A stretch of DNA of 10,064 nucleotides, taken from contig SLRE01000168.1 in NCBI GenBank assembly GCA_007131125.1, positions 1 to 10,064 of the forward strand, read 5' to 3'. A program made the position numbers and the translations under genes. Below are positions 7,501 through 10,064 of this stretch, in pieces. Origin of the DNA: Bacteroidales bacterium. Lineage in GTDB: Bacteria; Bacteroidota; Bacteroidia; Bacteroidales; UBA7960. Position 1 is the stretch's first letter. Each line of letters begins with the position of its first letter. The notes below the pieces were generated by a model that searched no databases, was not told the origin of the DNA, and saw only the letters and a program-made list of their open reading frames with translations.

Positions 7501-9768
7501 TTTCAGGTTCTTCACAATTTCTGCCACAGGCTTCTCTTTCACCCCGGTTTCTGCAACAACCGGTTTTTCTTTTCCTCTGAGCACATTCACTTCCTCAAAA
7601 AAGGAGGAAGCACTGATAAACATCGTTGTTCCCAGGTTGGCTGATAACTGATTGGCTTTATCAACAGCATCTTTGGAGTCTTTTGGGCCAAACTCGGGCA
7701 ATGGCAAAACAGTAAGGTCGGTATGTCCTGACTCGGAACGGATAATCTGCTCTTCGGGCAATTGTTCAACCCCGTTATTGATCACTTTTACTGTGGCTGT
7801 CAGGCGATGGTTTTCAAGCATCTGGTTGAGCAGCCCATAAAAGGTATCATTATTGGAGCTGTCGTAACTTATCACCATTATCCTTAACCGGCATCTGTTC
7901 CAGTAGTCGCTGCTGGTAACAAACCTCAGCAGGGTAAGGGCAAGGTTCAGGCTGCGGCCTTTGCCGTTCCACCAGAAATCTATGAGTTGATGCTTGCCAA
8001 AACCATTGGCTTTGTCATATTTCAGAAAAGCACAGTTGTAATCCTGCTTTTTGAGGTTTACCAGTAGCTTGGCAAACTTTTCGGGCTCCCTTGTATTTCT
8101 GCCCCACCCCATAAGCACGGTGTTGGGCTCAAAGCCGGTAAACCCATAAACCCTGGTTATGATATCCATGCCTTCATAAATATCCCGGCAGGTATGCTTG
8201 CGAACCAGCAGTCCGTCTTTTTCATTTCCTTTTTGTGGGGGCTTAAAGTCCCTTTTTCCCAGCATGATGTCTCCCGAAGGATTTTCCACCAGTTCAAAGT
8301 TGGTGAAGATGCCCTGTTTCCCTACCAGGGATTTGCCCATTTCCACCAGGTGCGGCCTGGTTTTTTCTCCTCCTGAAAATAAAATAACATTGGGCCGCCA
8401 GTTTCGTGGTTTGTTGGTAGAAAAGGTAAGTTTTTTCAGTCCGGATTTTACCAGGGAAGCCCAAATGCTGTTCCAGGTGTCGCCTGTATGCAGGGTCAGT
8501 TCTTTCTTCTTTAAAAACAAAAACAAAGCAATCAGCACCACGGAAGCAACCAAAAGGGCGATAATATCCAGCTGAATCATCACCACGATGCTTGCAACAG
8601 CCCCGATGATGCTTACAAACCTGGGTATCCTGAAGGAAGGCCTGAAATCACTTCCCGCCCAGCTCTCCATAGCATAAGTAATATTGAGGAAGCCGTAAAT
8701 GATGATAAAAAATATGGTAACAAGGCGTGCGATCACGTTCAACTCCCCGATAAGCACACCCGCCAGGGCAATAATGAAGGTAAAGATCAGCGCATTGCGG
8801 GGCTCGTTGGAGGGCCCGTAGCCACGGGAGAAAAATCCTGGCAGGATACGGTCAATGGCCACTGCCTGCAAAATGCGGGGAGCCGCCAGTATACTCACCA
8901 GGGCTGAAGAAAGAGTGGCAGCAAGTATCCCTACCACCACCAGCTGGGGCACAAGGGAGGTATTGAACAGCACTTTTGGATCTGTCAACAGCACCTGCCT
9001 GTCGATGGTGTAGGAAAAAAAGATTGTCAGGCCGGTATATATGACCAGCCCTGCAAGAATGGCCGTGATGGTGCCGATGGGTATATCCCTGCGGGGATCT
9101 TTCAGGTCGCCCGACATGGCTGCCCCGGCCTGAAAGCCCGTAACGGCAGGAAAGAAAATTGCAAAAAGGGTGATCCAGGGAAGCGCCTGCCCATAGGGCA
9201 TAAGTAAGGGCTGCGCGGGAACCGATTCATGGCTGCCGAAAAATACCGAAACCAGCGATAAAACGATGGCAAGCAATATCAGGTACTGAACCTTTATGGC
9301 CAGGGCAGTGCTGTAAAAGGCAAGGATGGTAATCAGCAAAAGGACAACAGAACCGGCAATACGAATGTTGTTCAGGGTTATTTCCATCCCGAAATAGGAA
9401 AGTATGGTTTCGGAAAAACCCAGCAGGTATAAACTAACACTAAATGACAAGCCTGCAAAAAGGGCAACCCCAAGGGTGCCCCCTATGGGCAGACCAAGGG
9501 TCCTTGAAAGGATATAATAGCTGCCCCCGGTTTCCACCCTTTTGTCAGTAGCAATGGATGCCACGCTTAGCCCGGTACTCAATGAAATAATATGGGCTAC
9601 AAGAATAATTCCCAGGGTAGACCATAAACCTGCATGCCCCACAATCCAGGGCAAACGCAAAAACATGATCACCCCTAAAATCGCCAGCAGTGAAGGGGTG
9701 AACACACCGCTAAATGCTCCGAATTTTCTCGCTTTTGCCAAAACTTCTTCTTTTTTTGATCCAACCAA
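4582..9768 (-). CDS. Giant SLC12-type cation-chloride cotransporter fused to a helical region, an AAA/STAND-like ATPase and a winged helix
   Basis: The 1728-residue frame is unbroken. Residues 17-420 form an APC-superfamily permease of about 12 membrane segments. TM1 (FTPSLLAILGVIMFLRLPWI) and TM6 (FFPAVTGFQAGAAMSGDLKD, 205-224) are typical of the SLC12 cation-chloride cotransporters. Residues 455-725 match the SLC12 cytosolic domain, with GFEPNTVLMGW (545-555) and DFWWNGKGRSLNLALTLLRF (597-616). Residues 760-1340 are charged and helical, with coiled-coil-like stretches (such as 1205-1290), and I do not recognise them. An ATPase follows: Walker A GERSCGKS (1435-1442), Walker B IIIINDLE (1501-1508), likely sensor VINCN (1538-1542) and SHGNPGSAILLW (1614-1625). 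A winged-helix-like end (1652-1715) closes the protein. Transport of K+/Na+ with Cl- is inferred from family; ATP control of it is speculation. The start is TTG at 9766-9768: an in-frame stop lies upstream, and the next ATG (residue 35) is inside TM1. The stop overlaps the MscS start. Confidence 0.9.
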   Translation of the reverse strand: MVGSKKEEVLAKARKFGAFSGVFTPSLLAILGVIMFLRLPWIVGHAGLWSTLGIILVAHIISLSTGLSVASIATDKRVETGGSYYILSRTLGLPIGGTLGVALFAGLSFSVSLYLLGFSETILSYFGMEITLNNIRIAGSVVLLLITILAFYSTALAIKVQYLILLAIVLSLVSVFFGSHESVPAQPLLMPYGQALPWITLFAIFFPAVTGFQAGAAMSGDLKDPRRDIPIGTITAILAGLVIYTGLTIFFSYTIDRQVLLTDPKVLFNTSLVPQLVVVGILAATLSSALVSILAAPRILQAVAIDRILPGFFSRGYGPSNEPRNALIFTFIIALAGVLIGELNVIARLVTIFFIIIYGFLNITYAMESWAGSDFRPSFRIPRFVSIIGAVASIVVMIQLDIIALLVASVVLIALFLFLKKKELTLHTGDTWNSIWASLVKSGLKKLTFSTNKPRNWRPNVILFSGGEKTRPHLVEMGKSLVGKQGIFTNFELVENPSGDIMLGKRDFKPPQKGNEKDGLLVRKHTCRDIYEGMDIITRVYGFTGFEPNTVLMGWGRNTREPEKFAKLLVNLKKQDYNCAFLKYDKANGFGKHQLIDFWWNGKGRSLNLALTLLRFVTSSDYWNRCRLRIMVISYDSSNNDTFYGLLNQMLENHRLTATVKVINNGVEQLPEEQIIRSESGHTDLTVLPLPEFGPKDSKDAVDKANQLSANLGTTMFISASSFFEEVNVLRGKEKPVVAETGVKEKPVAEIVKNLKPSSREIITNEVRNIGETYERITQKYYEAGLHCILEKQSGFLPEIENFVYKTLDNLGQMVDQEKSIEYSKAFLRVLNDFSFHAQKQIHYIKEQLLPENSAILSKANEVYLDELRAVINVMPERIRIKLPRKGFAIKSHDNFRTRTYKIRKMILATLARGPVAHRIRVTPAARYFLYHKRLESLRSIMNDFALHSFEEVVELRKSFTDIHDLIEKSRISIADQGKVKERINLERSRLKAKIEVLKSENHAFYFQAGEKLFSSLLEDLQQFSHHLESTGANLGSANFSVHFKNDPKLVEEISGFTRMWQKNLGLFINKGLLDFIILSLKSRIFTKIEKYYLDFSVAVKSSLQKQLQAYQEFATQKEVSEKSVLKADGKLDHSRLQAPQAVDLFSGLYDEIRELLNELPEKLEISGNLFAEKIGREAYPEVETIVVDFRKTVSYYLSAELFDYTRNHLQQTQREFEKIILGLKDLVRLVNFSLDEETLAEDEEKVQKKEKEDQAMTLLQNFEQKLKEEEARIAGLQQEVNNAFERGMRNAFEPLSSSTISKTSEGVGKKLRETGSQKATDRWRKRWELSKSGAQQQLVNLIYRKSEGKLWFSHFEKPDPATGLSNRRTLSFVQSITPSPDVVKELPFYYYSLFSGQSGTSEDFWVGMKTELMEAELAVKRFKAGYTGAIIITGERSCGKSSLSKLISMKNFTPGNVHTVRAPKGCTADTKLFAASLLKALKASNRNLDDVFRALPSGKIIIINDLELWWERKPGGTAVIELLQDLIDRFGKKCLFVINCNIHALNVIDRSSRLKSFSLGTIVCRPFDARELKETIMLRHNSGGLRFVMNKKEESRFSSWDYASLFNRFFELSHGNPGSAILLWLACIEKVSGKVLVMHTPNPPSPQEVFKHLDQEQLFYLLQFVMHRRWTLPKLAESLLLPVSEVYSDIREMVRAGILVEQFEGTYSIHPGLDPHLVEKLKSVKLL

Positions 9769-9985
9769 AGTTAGAATATTTTTATTAAATGCAGGAAAGG
9801 TCTTGTGTTTTCAGGCTTTAGTGTCCTTTTTTATGTCCCTTGCCCATATTCTTATAAAACACAAATTAAAAAATCCCCGATTTTTAAATTTTGCCATCAT
9901 AGTTCAATATTTGTAATTTTGATGCCGGAAGGCTTTTCTCTGTGCAAGACCTTTCACATTCAACCAATTCAAAAAAAACAAGCCC
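9769..9985. promoter_or_regulatory. Divergent intergenic region between the SLC12-ATPase operon and the rightward gene
   Basis: This 217-nt AT-rich region must carry start signals for both directions. The rightward promoter is listed separately. For the leftward operon I find no good match to the Bacteroidota consensus; the sequence before the TTG start is A/T-rich (TTTAATAAAAATATTCTAAC on the minus strand) without a Shine-Dalgarno motif. No small gene, hairpin terminator or operator repeat was found here. Confidence 0.6.
9890..9921 (+). promoter_or_regulatory. Bacteroidota-type sigma promoter for the gene starting at 9986
   Basis: A -33 element TTTG (9890-9893) is followed after 20 nt by TAATTTTG (9914-9921), an exact match to the -7 consensus TAnnTTTG of the primary sigma factor in Bacteroidota. 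Transcription would start near 9928, leaving an untranslated leader of about 58 nt before the ATG at 9986. It does not serve the leftward operon. Confidence 0.65.
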
Positions 9986-10064
9986 ATGAACCCCAAAAGT
10001 TTTGCTGCGGTAAATTTTTTCTTTGTGCTTTTTTTTCTGGCTTTTCAAAGCCCGGCAAACACCC
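9986..10064 (+). CDS. 5' end of a gene for an exported protein (continues beyond window)
   Basis: The frame from the ATG at 9986 is open to the window edge (26 complete codons). It encodes MNPKSFAAVN, then the hydrophobic core FFFVLFFLAF, then QSPANT. This is a typical Sec signal peptide, with a short start carrying one Lys, about 10 hydrophobic residues and a polar region beginning. A good promoter lies 65 bases upstream and transcription is divergent from the SLC12-ATPase operon. Nothing of the mature protein is visible, so its function cannot be stated. No Cys follows the core within the window, so lipoprotein processing is not indicated so far. Confidence 0.7.
   Translation, partial: MNPKSFAAVNFFFVLFFLAFQSPANT

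Noticed and set aside
5141..7644. Several rightward open frames of 60-150 codons opposite the helical and ATPase parts of the fusion gene
   Set aside because: They overlap an intact, domain-supported gene on the other strand, and their translations show no domain pattern or start signals.
9818..9830. TTTTCAGGCTTT, identical to the right arm of the glyS terminator, in the divergent intergenic region
   Set aside because: The matching left arm AGCCTGAAAA is not present upstream, so no hairpin forms; a chance match is likely.

Overview
The window looks like chromosomal DNA from a member of the Bacteroidota (inference). The evidence is a single-chain glycyl-tRNA synthetase, a secreted protein made of MORN-variant repeats, a lack of clear Shine-Dalgarno sequences before the genes, and one promoter close to the Bacteroidota consensus (TTTG, 20 nt, TAnnTTTG). 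Base composition is moderate and even, and no insertion sequence, tRNA, rRNA, CRISPR array or phage gene is visible.

Layout. Positions 1-1085 (+) hold the C-terminal two thirds of glycyl-tRNA synthetase, followed by a strong intrinsic terminator. Positions 1244-2245 (+) encode a long-chain polyprenyl diphosphate synthase, probably for the menaquinone side chain. Next comes a secreted protein of about 19 MORN-like repeats (open frame 2217-3845, +). Its natural signal peptide starts at 2317 and appears to be put out of frame by one missing T in a T7 tract. These three genes are separate housekeeping or accessory functions.

From the other side, 9768 down to 3857 (-) is a two-gene operon. Its first gene is a 1728-residue protein joining an SLC12-type cation-chloride cotransporter (12 membrane segments plus the SLC12 cytosolic domain) to about 600 residues of unrecognised helical sequence, a P-loop AAA/STAND-like ATPase and a C-terminal winged helix. 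Its stop codon overlaps the start of a small MscS-family channel (ATGA). An ion-uptake carrier with a built-in ATPase, coupled to a channel family that releases solutes, suggests an osmotic or volume-control unit. This is the most unusual content of the window.

Between this operon and the right edge lies a divergent intergenic region with a good promoter for a rightward gene. Only that gene's signal peptide (from 9986) is inside the window.
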